NCBI GenBank assembly: GCA_037074705.1
Contig: CM073591.1
Location: forward strand, 180,073,432 to 180,137,431
Length of the DNA stretch: 64,000 nucleotides
Direction: 5' to 3'
Origin: Zhengitettix transpicula
Lineage: Eukaryota; Arthropoda; Insecta; Orthoptera; Tetrigidae
In this document: in pieces, positions 11,020 through 21,727 of the stretch
How positions within the stretch are numbered: position 1 is the stretch's first letter
How the letters are laid out: the number at the start of each line of letters is the position of its first letter
Notes under the pieces: model-generated
Database searches by the model: none
The model's input: the letters and a program-made list of their open reading frames with translations, nothing else
Told to the model about the DNA's origin: nothing
Program-made: the position numbers and the translations under genes

Positions 11020-13500
11020 AAAAAAACTCCTCTATGGACATCCATACTGCTTGCTATTGTCTACCCAAGCTACATGTCAGTTGCAGTAACACAGCATCTA
11101 ATATTATCTTGATTTTTCAAAAGTATGGTTTTCACTTGAACATTTAATGCCAGGAATAATTAATTTCATAGGAAATATATAGAAAAAAATAATAATCTTG
11201 TCTGTACATTGCTTTAAATTAGAGTGAATTTAGTGCGTCATGTATAAGGGGACCCAAACCGACTTAATGTAAATTCCTGTCAGAGGTGACGCTAATTTAG
11301 ACGCTTTTCACGATAAAACGGTACTACCGATTTCGAATAAACTTTAATTACATCTCAAATTAGTCTAAAGAAACTTGTGCAGCGGCCTTGTCTTGTCCGT
11401 GTTTCGCATTTCTTGATAAACGCCAATGATGTTTATCGACTTCTACTATTTACACTTAGCACCTGAGTTTTATCTTACAAACTCTGTTTTCCAATCAACC
11501 GTCATGCAAAACCTATGGTTTCCTCGTTATGAAGCTGTGCAGGGTTTTACGTATAATACGTGATAACTTGCGTCTTTGGCAGTTCAATGTACTGGGTTCT
11601 GTAAATTAGTTTTGAATCGCCCTGTTTAATTCTCGAGCACATTCATGTAATAAATACATTCAATAAAACCGATAAGTGTCTGAATATACAATATTGGAAT
11701 ACGGTATATAAATCCTGGTGTCAAATAAGAGAGTGAATTCCAGTTTTTGACTTGTTTCCCGAATGGCGATAATTAATTAAAATCTGAATCGTATTCTTTT
11801 AATTGCGGCTAGAAACCTTTCCGTGGCAAGAACGAAGACGATTAGTTTTATGAGAACAGTCGTTCCAGCACGTTGAGCTAATCGTAATTTATCTAAAAAA
11901 AATTGACATATTTGTTGTAACTGTATCAATGATTATGGTTTTCGTTCACAAACAATTTGAAACAACGGAAAACTGTTCAACTCTCAAATATAATGTGTAA
12001 TTAAAGAAAAAGCCATATTTATTGATCTCAGAAAAAAATAATTATATTCTGACAAATTTATTGAATTAAAAGTGCCTAAAATACAGAAATCAATTAACTG
12101 AGATCTTAACATAAAACTAGGAAAGGCCGAAGCAAAACGAGATAAAAGTTATCAAACTCGCGGCATTGACGAGAGATCTTTAGTGTTACAGTGTGTTTAG
12201 ATTTGGGCGAGTCTGCGGTTCATTATGGCAATTTAGAACCATCTGCTGCCTCCGTTTCTTTAGCCATGGATCATATTCACTCAAGATCATTCCACGTTAA
12301 CGTCCTGTTTGCAACGAGGGTGAGTGTTGACAAAAAATGTAACTTTTCATGAGATAAATATCTTCCAATATGAAAAAACCATCTGCGTTTTGGAAATAAA
12401 ATGGAACTTTATAGTCAGACTTGTCAGTTATGAATTAAATCTATGGAAAAGAGTCTCAAATGAAGAAATCTGAACTTAACGAAGGGTGTTTATCTTAAAG
12501 TGTTTGCCCTTATAACTCACTTCTGTAGTTATCTTGTTTCATGAGACATTGGCATATATCATCTACTGGCATTTAGTTTGCATAAGTGAGATATTGGATA
12601 TGAACAGATATAATCTTCAATTAACTATGCCTGGTATTACGGAAATTCATAACCTTTTTATGACTTTCTTCTAATTACTTTATTCTTAAATATCATCGTT
12701 GAATTTTAAGCAAATTCAATTACTTACGTACCTTTCGCATCTTGGGAAATATTTCATGGTTTAATTTAGAATAAGCTTTAGCCATCGATTTAAACTTAAT
12801 AACAATAGCCGGGTATTCAATACAAAAAGACAATTCCAAACAAGCGGCGTCAAGTTATAAATCATTACCCAACATAATTTAGAAACATTAAAGATGAATA
12901 AACTGTACTGATCAAATTTTGTAGTATTTTAGTAGATATTTTTTTAAAATTGGGAGATCAGTAAGTCTTGTAGGAAAACAGTACGGGATATAATAGCAAA
13001 AAAAATTATTCTATTATACAATACGTTTCTTAAAAGAATTAACAATAAATTAGTGTTTCTTATACATTAAAAAACGATAACATTTTTGTAATATGAAAAT
13101 GCATTGTATATAATAGGTGTGTTCAATAATCATTGCACCTTGGCAGAAAAAACTAATATCCTAACCACTTTCCCGTTAAAAAAACACTGCACTTTAGAAC
13201 CATTGCTGGAATGTACTCGTATATTTTAGAATGTTGGTCTGTAGCGTTCAGCATAATGTCTTTACAAAGTAGAGCGTGTTTCAGGGCTATTATATCACAG
13301 GGAGCCTATACAAATCTCAATCAGAGATAAGGAACTGATGCCCTGTAAGCCGGGTCCAACTAGTCAATGACTTCCACTAAGCTATCGCGAAGCTTTTTGA
13401 AAAAATGTAATGCATTTTGATACTCTTTTGGTTTCCTCATTTCGACTTTACTATCTGAATACTCGTTCATTGTGCACAATTCTTAATGCTAAGGTTATCT
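11018..13500. other. AT-rich intergenic stretch, no gene seen
   Basis: About 2.5 kb without long frames, recognisable domains, RNA genes or repeats. Short inverted repeats are what AT-rich sequence gives by chance. Confidence 0.5.
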
Positions 13501-13519
13501 TTCGGGAGAAAGATTTGAC

Positions 13520-14295
13520 CACGACAGGGTATGGCTGAACTTTGGCGCATTACATCCTTGCACCTGAATGTATTTTGGAAAATAGAAAAAAAAGCTATTT
13601 ATAACTTTTTAGAACACGAAAATGAACTACCTGATGAAATAACTGTATTATTTGACAACAAATTGGCATATTTAGTTCATATTACTAGCCATGACAATTA
13701 TCTAAATTTAAAACTAGCTTAGTAAATAGTATCATTCATTTGAAATGAAATTAAAACTGTTCATCTGCCAGTTAGAAAATTACTATTTACGTCCTTTTCC
13801 ATGCTGAAAACAGAAGAGTGAATGTTCAGCGATTAGTAGAAATTTGAACGAATATATTGAAAAAATAAAGGTATTCCAAGTGACATTTGAAAGTCATTTT
13901 CATGATTTTTCTGAAGATGTAAACTTTATTCTCGCCTTTATAAACCAATTTCCACAAAACATAATGCAGATGCCTAGTAACATACAAATGGAACTGATTG
14001 ATTTGAAAACAAATTAAAGTTCACTAGACCAAAATGATTCTGACATATTTAATTTCTCAAGTACGTTTCCATGTAAACATTTCCCAGAGCTAAGAATATT
14101 TGAAAAAAAAAATTATGTTACTTTGGTACGACATTCGGATGTTAACAAGAATTTTCGCCAATGAAATTGATTAAAAGAAAAACGAAGTCACGAAGAACTG
14201 ATTCAAATTTGAAGAATTCTCTGCTGTTTTGAGTAAAAAATTTAACACCAAACATTAAAAGACTAGTGAAATCCAAACAAGCTCAAAAGTTTCAT
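13520..14295 (+). pseudogene. hAT-superfamily transposase remnant (C-terminal half)
   Basis: Fragments in the correct order resemble the C-terminal half of the hAT transposases related to ZBED/GTF2IRD2-like host proteins. KLAYLVHITSHDNYLNLKLA (about 13661-13720) matches the 'DLAFLVDIT..LN.LNLKLQG' block. 'QMELIDLKTN' (about 13986-14015) matches 'LQMELIEL'. Near 14120-14215, YFGTTFGC, FSPMKLIKRKTKSRRTDSNL matches the dimerisation block 'LFGSTY.CEQ.FS.MK..K...RSRLTD.HL'. Several stops and frame changes separate these pieces. No terminal repeats were identified around it. Confidence 0.68.
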
Positions 14296-14925
14296 TAATG
14301 ATAAGTAATGTTTATGTGCTGCAATAGGTATTATTTTACATAAAATAATTAAATCATTAATAGTTGTTAATTATGACTATTAACATACTTCTATTAAAAA
14401 CGTTACACATCGCCAGGGCCAGGACTCCTTATAACAAACATAGAGAACAAAAAAATCCAAGTTCCATGGTTTTTCACTGTTAGTGCCAACAACTGTGGTC
14501 CAGAGTTAACTAGACTCTCTGGCCACTGTAGCACTATCGTGAAGCTATCACCCTCTTGTACAGGAAGATCATGGCTGAATATTTTATATTGTAGTTCATA
14601 AACAGCGTTAATTTATATAATTGCGTGATTGAATTATTCCTTTTCCTCCCTTAAACGAAGTACATTCTATCTGTATCTCTATTTACCAACCTCTAACCAT
14701 GAACGTTAGTCGGTATAAAAAGTGCTCGAGTTACATGACGCATCTGTACACAACTGTCAAACAATTGGCGCATGGTCTGAAAAAGTTTGGCCTCCCCTAG
14801 TCTACGGCGTACACAAGATAGACTTGGTTGGCTGTATTTCTTATGATTAATGACTTGTTAATAGCTCATTGTTCTCATATCAATTTATTTTAGGATTTAA
14901 TATTTACTGTTAGAAGAGTGCTAGG
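14296..14925. other. stretch between the hAT relic and the PLE, nothing recognised
   Basis: No protein similarity or repeat structure is visible on either strand. Confidence 0.4.
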
Positions 14926-14929
14926 ATTT

Positions 14930-15300
14930 ACAACGTCACCCGGTTGGGTAACTTAAATACACGACGTTTCGTCGACAATCCCCGTCGACATCTTCCAGAT
15001 GGCATGACTATTCCGGGCGATTTTTACTGCCTTTTTATATGTTGAATCTTGCGCCGGCTACTGATTGGCCGCCCTAGGCCGTACAATACATCCCCACCAA
15101 TCGCACTGTTCTGCGCCCGAGCTTTGCCCGCGTCGTTGTTGGTTAGCAACACTAGAAGGTCTCATGCTGTTAGCCGGTGTCTCTATTAATACTGGAATCT
15201 CTTGCTTGTTCTGGAGAGCTTCAAAGATGGCGCTGTCCCAATAACCACGGGCTCTGTTTAATACTTGTGTATTCAGGAACTTATTTGGTGTTCCATGTTG
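14930..15300 (-). pseudogene. Penelope-like element, 3' part (end of endonuclease and tail)
   Basis: On the minus strand the frame NTQVLNRARGYWDSAIFEAL (about 15260-15200) followed by QNKQEIPVLIE resembles the end of the GIY-YIG domain of PLEs, where an 'R.Y..R...EA.EI' helix precedes an 'INRD' segment. The tail continues as non-coding sequence to a GAAACGTCGTGTA motif near 14960-14980, which lies just after a GTCGAC...GTCGAC stem-loop. It is probably the distal part of the same minus-strand PLE whose linker and endonuclease start lie at 16940-17460, separated by the Jockey insertion. Confidence 0.58.
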
Positions 15301-15304
15301 ATTC

Positions 15305-16034
15305 CGTGTTATGAAAACCGAGATTTATAAAGTTGGATTCCTAGATGTGACCCAAGCCTTTGACAAGGTTTGGCACGTTGGGCTACTTTACAAGCTAAAA
15401 AACAACATCTACCTCTTACTTCGCTCATTTCTTAAGAATAGGCACTTTCAAATAAAATTTTGTGATACAATTACACCCTTATATCCAATAAATTCTTGAG
15501 TTCCATAAGGAAGTGTCCTCGGACTCATACTGTATATACACGTCGGACTTACCCACCTCTAACAAAATTCGCAGATGACACAGCTGTATTCGCATCGAAT
15601 CAAAACCCAGTTGAAGCGTCCCAACTCCTACAAGAATACCTAAATAAATTACAAACCTGGCTCAAACGATGGCGCGTAAAAATAAACAGCTCAAATGTAA
15701 CCTTCACGCTGACGAGAGAAACTTGTCCACCAGTCCAATTAAATGGGCAACAAATTCCACAAACAGATATAGGAAAATATCTGGGACTCCATTGGGATAG
15801 AAGGTTGACATGGAAAAATCATATAAGAAAAGAGGAAATATCTTGATGTACAACTTCGTAGCACGTACTGGCTGCTAGGAAGGCGTTCACAGCTGTCAAC
15901 AGAAAACAAGATCCTCCTGTGCAAAACCATTCTCAATCCAGTGCGGAGTCATGGGGTACAATTATGGGGCACGGCTTGCAACTCCATCATAAATATTCTG
16001 AAAAGATTTCAATCCAAAGTGCTAAGAACTGTAA
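15305..16034 (+). pseudogene. Jockey-clade LINE reverse transcriptase, first part
   Basis: Strong Jockey-like blocks are in order: VGFLDVTQAFDKVWHVGLLY (from 15332), a PQGSVLGPILY equivalent broken by stops (about 15500-15535), TKFADDTAVFASN with the catalytic Asp pair at 15574-15579, GKYLGLHWDRRLTWKNHI (about 15772-15825), and 'LGRRSQLSTENKILLCKTIL' to 'ILKRFQSKVLRTV' (about 15870-16031). There are at least one frameshift and two stops in the first 250 bases. The element resumes at 16652 after an insertion. It sits antisense inside a PLE. Confidence 0.85.
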
Positions 16035-16651
16035 CGATCATTTTAGTTCGGGTAGTGAGACCGGCCGTTTCACGGTGGCTTAAGAGTTGCTGGGCGACTT
16101 GACAACATGGTCAGTGTCGTATAATGATACGCGGGGGTGGATGCTCACGTCTTGGAGAGAGAACGGCGGATGTGGTTGAGGGTGTAAGGAGGAGACACTG
16201 CGGACAACACGGGACTTGTGTATAGCTTGGCAAGTTGTCTAAGTGATACAAGACAATAAAATCTTGCAATCCTGTCCACGTGTATGAGGTATCCGGAAGG
16301 GAACCCGGAAATATTTCGCCCATAGGTGAAGCCGTCACTGCTTGACCACGAGTGAATCCAAGTCGCCTGTAAGGTCAACACCGGAGCAGCGGAAGCCATT
16401 GTGACGCGAGGTACAGACGTCAAGGAAATTTAATTTATAATTATATAAAAGAAAAATTTAAATCATGCAATTTCCTGCCACTGGAAATCAATACACCGTT
16501 AGGCCCAGCTAGACCCTGGATTAAGTCATGACAATTTATTAAAATTCTAAAGAAAAATATAGAGATATATTTATATCAGGAATTAAGTTTATTTTATTCC
16601 ACCTTATCTCTTCAGTCAACTAATTCAAGTTGATGTGTGGTGCTGAACATT
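16035..16651. mobile_element. unidentified ~0.6-kb insertion splitting the Jockey element
   Basis: The Jockey frame runs to ...LRTVT at 16034 and continues at 16652 with NAPWYVPNNVI, so about 617 bases are extra. The left half (16035-16440) is GC-richer than its surroundings and the right half is AT-rich. No terminal inverted repeat, transposase or tRNA-like box is convincing. Minus-strand frames at 16111-16423 have no known domain. That it is a mobile insertion is inferred from the broken Jockey frame alone. Confidence 0.5.
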
Positions 16652-16860
16652 TATCAACGCGCCATGGTACGTTCCGAACAACGTCATCATTAGTGATCTA
16701 GGAATAGACACTGTTAGTGAACCAATACATAAATTTAGTGTTCAATATCGTGACAGAGTTAGTGAACATCCAATCAAACTTGCTAAGTGTTTGTTCGAAG
16801 CAGATGACAACATACGACGACCAAAAGCTTGAAACCTTCAGACCTATCACGTATACCTAA
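16652..16860 (+). pseudogene. Jockey-clade LINE reverse transcriptase, C-terminal end
   Basis: The reading NAPWYVPNNVIISDLGIDTV, then 'KFSVQYRDRVSEHPIKLAK' and 'DDNIRRPKA', is the characteristic C-terminal end of Jockey reverse transcriptases, directly continuing the part that stops at 16034. The stop at the end lies where the protein would normally have a few more residues. It is followed by AT-rich sequence and then the PLE endonuclease fragment in the opposite orientation. Confidence 0.82.
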
Positions 16861-16929
16861 ATAATTATTATTTTTTTCTATATTATGTTACTTATACATA
16901 AGTTAAAACTTTATTTTAGTTAATGAAGC

Positions 16930-17460
16930 AATCAATAGACTTCAAGGAATTTATTTAATATATTACAAACTTTACTAAATGTCAATAGACAGATTGTAAA
17001 GAAAATAGAGCATAAAAAAAAGAGAAGATTCCTCTCGCGTTCCACAATTCTTTCTTCCATCATTCTGGTTGTTAGCACAATGTATGTGGAGCCGCATTCA
17101 CAGGAAATCGAGCACACTCCTGAAGTTCTAAGCCCAAAGTTGTCCTTGATTGCGCGTAAGGAGTCTCAGAGGTTATTAATCCGCCGAAACACTGTTTTTA
17201 TGTCGTGTTTGGCTAAAAGTCTTCCGATTCGCGATGTAGTGCGGCCCAGGAACGGAAGAAAGGCGAGTTTATCAGACGAGTCTTCATTATCAGGGTCTTT
17301 TTATTCTCCCGCAGTTCGAGGACAATTTCACTGAGGGTGACGACAAATTCGGCAGAGTTCGTGACATGATGCTCACAATTTCCTACGTGTGGGTTCAATT
17401 TCTTGGCTGTGTATTTAGTCAAATTGTAAGTGGCAGAGTTAATTAATCAATCGTTCACCG
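16930..17460 (-). pseudogene. Penelope-like element: RT fragment, linker and GIY-YIG start
   Basis: On the minus strand, KLNPHVGNCEHHVTNSAEFV (17400-17340) matches the PLE reverse-transcriptase block preceding 'SFDVVSLF'. After an apparent internal deletion comes DEDSSDKLAFLPF-type sequence, then RTTSRIGRLLAKHDIKTVF, the conserved PLE linker. CSISCECGSTYIVLTTRMME (about 17115-17060) is the GIY-YIG endonuclease start, with G-to-S and other losses at the usual 'GVYSIPCECG..YIG' site. Frames shift between these blocks, so the copy is dead. The remaining endonuclease end is probably at 14930-15300. Confidence 0.75.
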
Positions 17461-18540
17461 GGAAAACCTGCGAAAGTTAATATTTATTGGCATTTATTGA
17501 GTATGATTACTTATCGCCTACTCTTGACAACAAAGATATTGTTTACGTTCCAAAAACGTGTCCCAGACTAAATTTTAGGTTATTACTTTATCTAATGGTG
17601 TATTAATAAATAAAATAACCTCAAATAATTACTCACTGGTTTGTATAACAACGAAAAATCTTCTGATTTATTCGAAATCGATCCGATCGTGTCTTGTGAA
17701 AAGATAACGAAAACAGCCTGACAAACAGACGGGAATTTAAATGGCGCCGGTTTCTGATACACCCTAATACAGGGGCGTCAACCTGGCAGCCCCCGAGGTA
17801 TTTTTAGTGGCCCACGATGCTTTGAAATTAATTGAAAATATGAACCGAATACAGCGATGACCGGGGTGTTGTGCTCCAAGGTCTTTTGAATTTGAAAGTC
17901 CATCAGAATCTTTGTATGTTCATTTTCAATTTTTTGTCTTTTTAATGTTCACAACAAGTTTTGTTTGATGAAAAATTGTACATTTTGTATAAATATGCGT
18001 GAATAAGTGGTCATCTTCTTATGCTTCTTATGGTGGTCTGTTTGTGCAATCTTCTTGCATTCACATATCAGGTCAACAGTTTCTTCAACATATTTTTATG
18101 GTCGGCATATCCTTCTGACTCTTGTCAAATCAAGTGTTTATTGTATTTGCTCCTAGTGCGAGATCTTGAGCTGATAATAAGAGACACTCCGTTTCTTTCT
18201 TGAGAGTTAATTTTTCAACCATTGCCACGTTTCTTTATTATCAGCATTTTCTTGTATGTTCTTCAGGCATTGTCCATGTAGTAGTGTATTTTCTCACCTT
18301 TCTCTTCAGTTATTGACCATCAGCACTTTGTAGTCGTGTAAACATAAAAGCAGAGAGACTAAACGCGAATCAACGAGACAATAAGACAGCTCGACGGTGA
18401 TGACATAATAGGTGGGACTGGTACATCAAGCCTGACGACAGGTACGAAATTGACGGAAGTAGATAGTCTAGTGGGCGGTGTAAAAGTATGGTAAAAGAGT
18501 ATAAGGGTGGACTCTAAATTATTTTGTGAATAAGATGATA
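17461..18540. other. spacer with a hAT-like terminal repeat but no coding region
   Basis: The stretch 17771-17800 (CAGGGGCGTCAACCTGGCAG and on) has the look of a hAT terminal repeat ('CAGGGG...CAACCTG'). A 'GGCCCACGATG' block follows at about 17810, as in many hAT-derived short elements. The opposite terminus was not found, so the element is not delimited. The remainder is AT-rich. A 60-codon frame at 18021-18203 has no recognisable domain. Confidence 0.4.
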
Positions 18541-18542
18541 TA

Positions 18543-19847
18543 CCACTGTGATCAAAAAGTAAGGTGAAATTGTCATTTAAAACTCCCGGGTATTACGAAG
18601 GCAGGTAATTTTTTTTCCTAGGTTGGTAGGACTGTCTATAATATTTGCCAAGCGTCTGTTTGTTAAAAGGTTTAATTATCTCGGAGTTACACGTGTTTTG
18701 TAAACAACCAAAATTGAATTTTTCGATTTTTGCAATGGGTGAATTTGTTGAGCAAAGAACTTACATCAAATTTTGTTTGCGGAACGAATATTCTTGTGCG
18801 GACACGTTGTAAATGATGCTGAAGTTCTTTGGTGATCAAACTATGGCACAAAAAAACGTTTATAAGTGGTACAACGAGTTTAAAGAGGGCCGAGAACGCG
18901 TTGAAGACGAACCGCGCTCTGGACGACCATCAACGTCTACCGACGAGGGCCACGCCCAAATAATCAAAGATTTGGTGCTGGAAAATCGTCGATGGGCAAT
19001 TAGAGATCTCGCTGATAGTGTTGGAATATCATTTGGCTCAGCCCAAACCATTTTGAAGAATGTTTTGTGTCTCAAACGCGTCAAGTCTCGATTGGTGCCA
19101 AAATCACTCAATATTTTGGAAAAAATCGTCGCGTTGATGTGTATGAAACTTTGCTTCTGACTATCAGGACCACTTAAAATGCTTCATTACAGGAGACGAG
19201 ACTTGGATTTACGCATACGACCCTGAAACCACTGACCAATCAAGGGAATATCGTGCAAAAGGTGAAGCGATACCGAAAAGACCACGTCAAAGTGGATCGA
19301 AAATCAAGGTCATGTTGACAGTTTTCTTTGATTTTTGTGGTGTGGTACACTATGAATTCCTTCCGCCGGGCCAAACTGTCAACAAAGAATATTATTTGAG
19401 CGTTATGCGTCGTTTGCGTGAAGCTATTCGTCTGAAACGGCCGGAATTATGGGCGAACAACTGTTGGTTCCTTCATCACGATAATGCACTATGTCATACT
19501 GCATTGGTTCTTCGCGACTTTTTTGCCAAAAACTCGACTCATATCGTTCCGCAACCACCGTATTCGCCTGATTTGGCTCCTTGCGACTTCTGGCTATTCA
19601 GCAAACTCAAAAGGCCAATGCGGGGACGTCGTTTTGACAAGATTGAGGAGATAAAACCCGAATCGAAGAAGGTCTTGAAGGCTATACTGGGAAAAGACTA
19701 TTCCGACTGTTTCGAGGACTGGAAAAAGCGTTGAAAAAAGTGCGTTTTATCGGACAGGGATTGTTTTGAAGGGGATGAAATTGTGGAAGAATAAATAAAG
19801 AATTTATATTTTATAAATAAATTCACCTTACTTTTTGTTCACAGTGG
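18543..19847 (+). mobile_element. mariner element with both terminal repeats
   Basis: A complete 1305-bp Tc1/mariner element. It is flanked by TA on both sides (18541-18542 and 19848-19849). The 26-base terminal inverted repeats (18543-18568 and 19822-19847) differ at one position. The transposase frame inside is defective (see 18735-19794). A second member of the family starts this window in opposite orientation (1-173). The intact ends could still be recognised by a transposase supplied in trans. Confidence 0.96.
18735..19794 (+). pseudogene. mariner transposase (DD34D), defective
   Basis: A DDE-family cut-and-paste transposase. The start MGEFVEQRTYIKFCLRN (ATG 18735) leads into the paired helix-turn-helix region, 'WYNEFKEGRERVEDEPRSGR' and 'RRWAIRDLADSVGISFGSA'. 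The catalytic domain keeps all three Asp: TGDETW (Asp codon 19195-19197), HHDNA (19480-19482) and YSPDLAPCDFW (19585-19587). The last two are separated by 34 residues, the mariner signature. Lesions are a TAA at codon 26 (18810-18812), a frameshift near 19100-19150, and TGA in place of a Trp codon at 19732-19734, after which the natural tail continues to a stop at 19792-19794. Subfamily is not assigned with confidence. Confidence 0.93.
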
Positions 19848-19849
19848 TA

Positions 19850-20388
19850 TATTGAAACCTGCTTACCCTTGCGGGATGTCAGAACACAAAAATGTGTGTG
19901 TTGAGTTCCCAACTTTGCTGGCAAAGGGCTCTATTAAATGAACACATGTAAAAATTTAGGTAATTTATTAATACAATTTAATGAAAGTTGGAAGCTCGCG
20001 AATCACTACTGCGTTGCGTATACATGACTTTATTACATACACTTACTAGAGGTGACGTCGGCGTCTGGATTAATCAGCTCTTGCAGGCGTCACCGGCCAA
20101 CACTCTCTGGCTCCACGTTTTCCCACTTTTATACACGTCCACCGTCTCTCCAGTCCAGCTAGTCCACAACTACTGACCCTTCTTGCTTTCCAGCTGTTGT
20201 CCGCCCTTACCTAAAAACAGGCCTTACCCCTACCACAGCGGTCATCCCTCGCGCTGTACAGTATTTCGGGGAAACACTCTTTCACGTTACAATATATTGG
20301 ATTTTTGGGAAGAAAAGTATTGAAGAATAAAATAAGAAAGAAAGCCAATTCAGAGGAGAATGTAATATATATATATATTATACCCAAA
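19850..20388. other. intergenic stretch, nothing recognised
   Basis: No conserved coding or RNA feature is seen. A short TA tract lies at about 20368-20380. Confidence 0.4.
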
Positions 20389-20640
20389 GTTTCTGGGATC
20401 CTTTTTCCTTTCGTCAAGTGCTAAGAAGACACAACTGCACTTGTCAGTTGGTAAAACATAAAACAAATAGAAGACGCTATTAAAGGCTAGGCGTCAAATG
20501 TTAAAATGAAAATATTTACGCCTGATTAAAAATAAGAGGTAATATAAATGCCACACAACGTTTCTGGGATCCTTGTTCCTTTCGTCAGGTGCTAAATAGA
20601 TTGACTTTTGAAAACTGACAAGTGTAGTTGTGTCGCTCTA
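20389..20640. repeat. composite direct and inverted repeat structure
   Basis: A block of about 35 bases (TTTCTGGGATCC, a T-rich spacer, CCTTTCGTCAAGTGCTAA) occurs at about 20389-20424 and again at about 20561-20595 in the same orientation. Inside this lies an inverted pair: ACACAACTGCACTTGTCAGT at about 20430-20450 faces AACTGACAAGTGTAGTTGTG at about 20609-20629, with one mismatch. The two repeat types overlap, as expected for the end of a retroelement or a foldback element. On the minus strand each copy of the direct repeat contains a GACGAAAGGA...CCCAGAAAC core. Confidence 0.7.
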
Positions 20641-21286
20641 GGCTCTTCTTGTCATTTCAAAAGCATTAAATATCGAGAGTGCAAAGAATAGTTCGTATCT
20701 TATCTTGGGTTCAATTGCCGATATGATTATAACTGTTGTACGATTAAGACATACGCCAGACTGGCGCCTTTTCATCAATTGAAGTACCCGTACCCGTAAG
20801 TTGCTTACTTTCAAACTCACCTTTAAAATTGTAATGAAAGAAAAATATTAAAGGGGCCTCACATGTCGCTGGCAATTCAATGTATTTGGCGCTGGGACGC
20901 ATTATGTATGCTTTGCTTTTTCCAACAGAAGATTTTCAGTCATTATTATTAATTAAATGAAATCAAAAGTATTATTGGCAAAAGGATAAACCAGTGTAGT
21001 TTTCCGAAAATCAATATGAAAATTGCAACGAAAGGCATTACGACGTAAATGATTGGCGGGTGGGAACGGCAAAACTCATACATATAAAGTTTTTAATAAA
21101 TACATGAGAATAAAGGATATAATACAACATTATAAGCGAGACATCTAACAGACTACAAAAACGTTACTTTGTTCTTGTTAAATTCGGCAACAGAATGTTA
21201 TCTCAAAAACCTTCAATTAGCAATCACGCATTTTGTGCAATGCGTTGTTCTTGGACATTTCTTTTTCATACTCCATCAGGTTATTT
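20641..21286. other. intergenic stretch, nothing recognised
   Basis: AT-rich, no protein or RNA feature identified. Confidence 0.4.
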
Positions 21287-21514
21287 TTTTTAGGACAACA
21301 GGCTGCACGTTGGGCAACTCCCCTTTAATATCATATGAAGGGATTTTAAAGGGGGGATGCGGAAGGGTAGAGGAAGGTAGCCAAGGGTTAACTAGGGCCC
21401 CCGGACTATATTTTAAGGATCCTATCCGGCAATCGCCTAAAGAAATGCAGGGAAACCCTAGAAAAACCTGCATCAGGTAGGTCGGGCGTTGGGTACTTGT
21501 CCCACGCCCTTCCG
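21287..21514 (+). repeat. dispersed repeat family, copy C (short)
   Basis: Starts with the family T-run and GGACAACAGGCTGCACG. It shares CAACTCCCCTTTAATA, CCAAGGGTTAACTAGGGCCC and TTGGGTACTTGTCCCACGCC with copies A, B and D, then breaks off after CCCTTCCGA. At that point it joins LINE coding sequence (21515-21704) instead of the GATAGCGGGAGAGG block found in copies A and B. Confidence 0.75.
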
Positions 21515-21727
21515 AACACCTAGACGGATTATGAACTGGAAGCCAGTTGGGAGGAGGAAAAGGGGGAGACCCCGGACAAGATGGGTAGATGACATAAAGA
21601 AGGATACACTAACCATGAAAGTAAGAGGATGGCGGAGACTGACACAGGAGAGGGCGGAATGGAAGAAAATTGTTAATAAGGCCAAAACTCACATTTGGTT
21701 ATAGTGACAATAAAAGAAGAAGAAGAA
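21515..21727 (+). pseudogene. LINE C-terminal coding end with A-rich tail
   Basis: The frame from about 21525 reads 'MNWKPVGRRKRGRPRTRWVD', then 'DIKKDTLTMKVRGWRRLTQE', 'RAEWKKIVNKAKTH' and a stop at 21702-21704. This is the familiar C-terminal 'GRP..RW.DD......W...A.DR..W' module of insect LINE proteins. It is followed by a GAAGAAGAAGAA simple tail (21713-21727), the usual LINE 3' end. Only the last 60 or so codons are present, consistent with 5' truncation. Exact clade cannot be set from this part. Confidence 0.7.
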
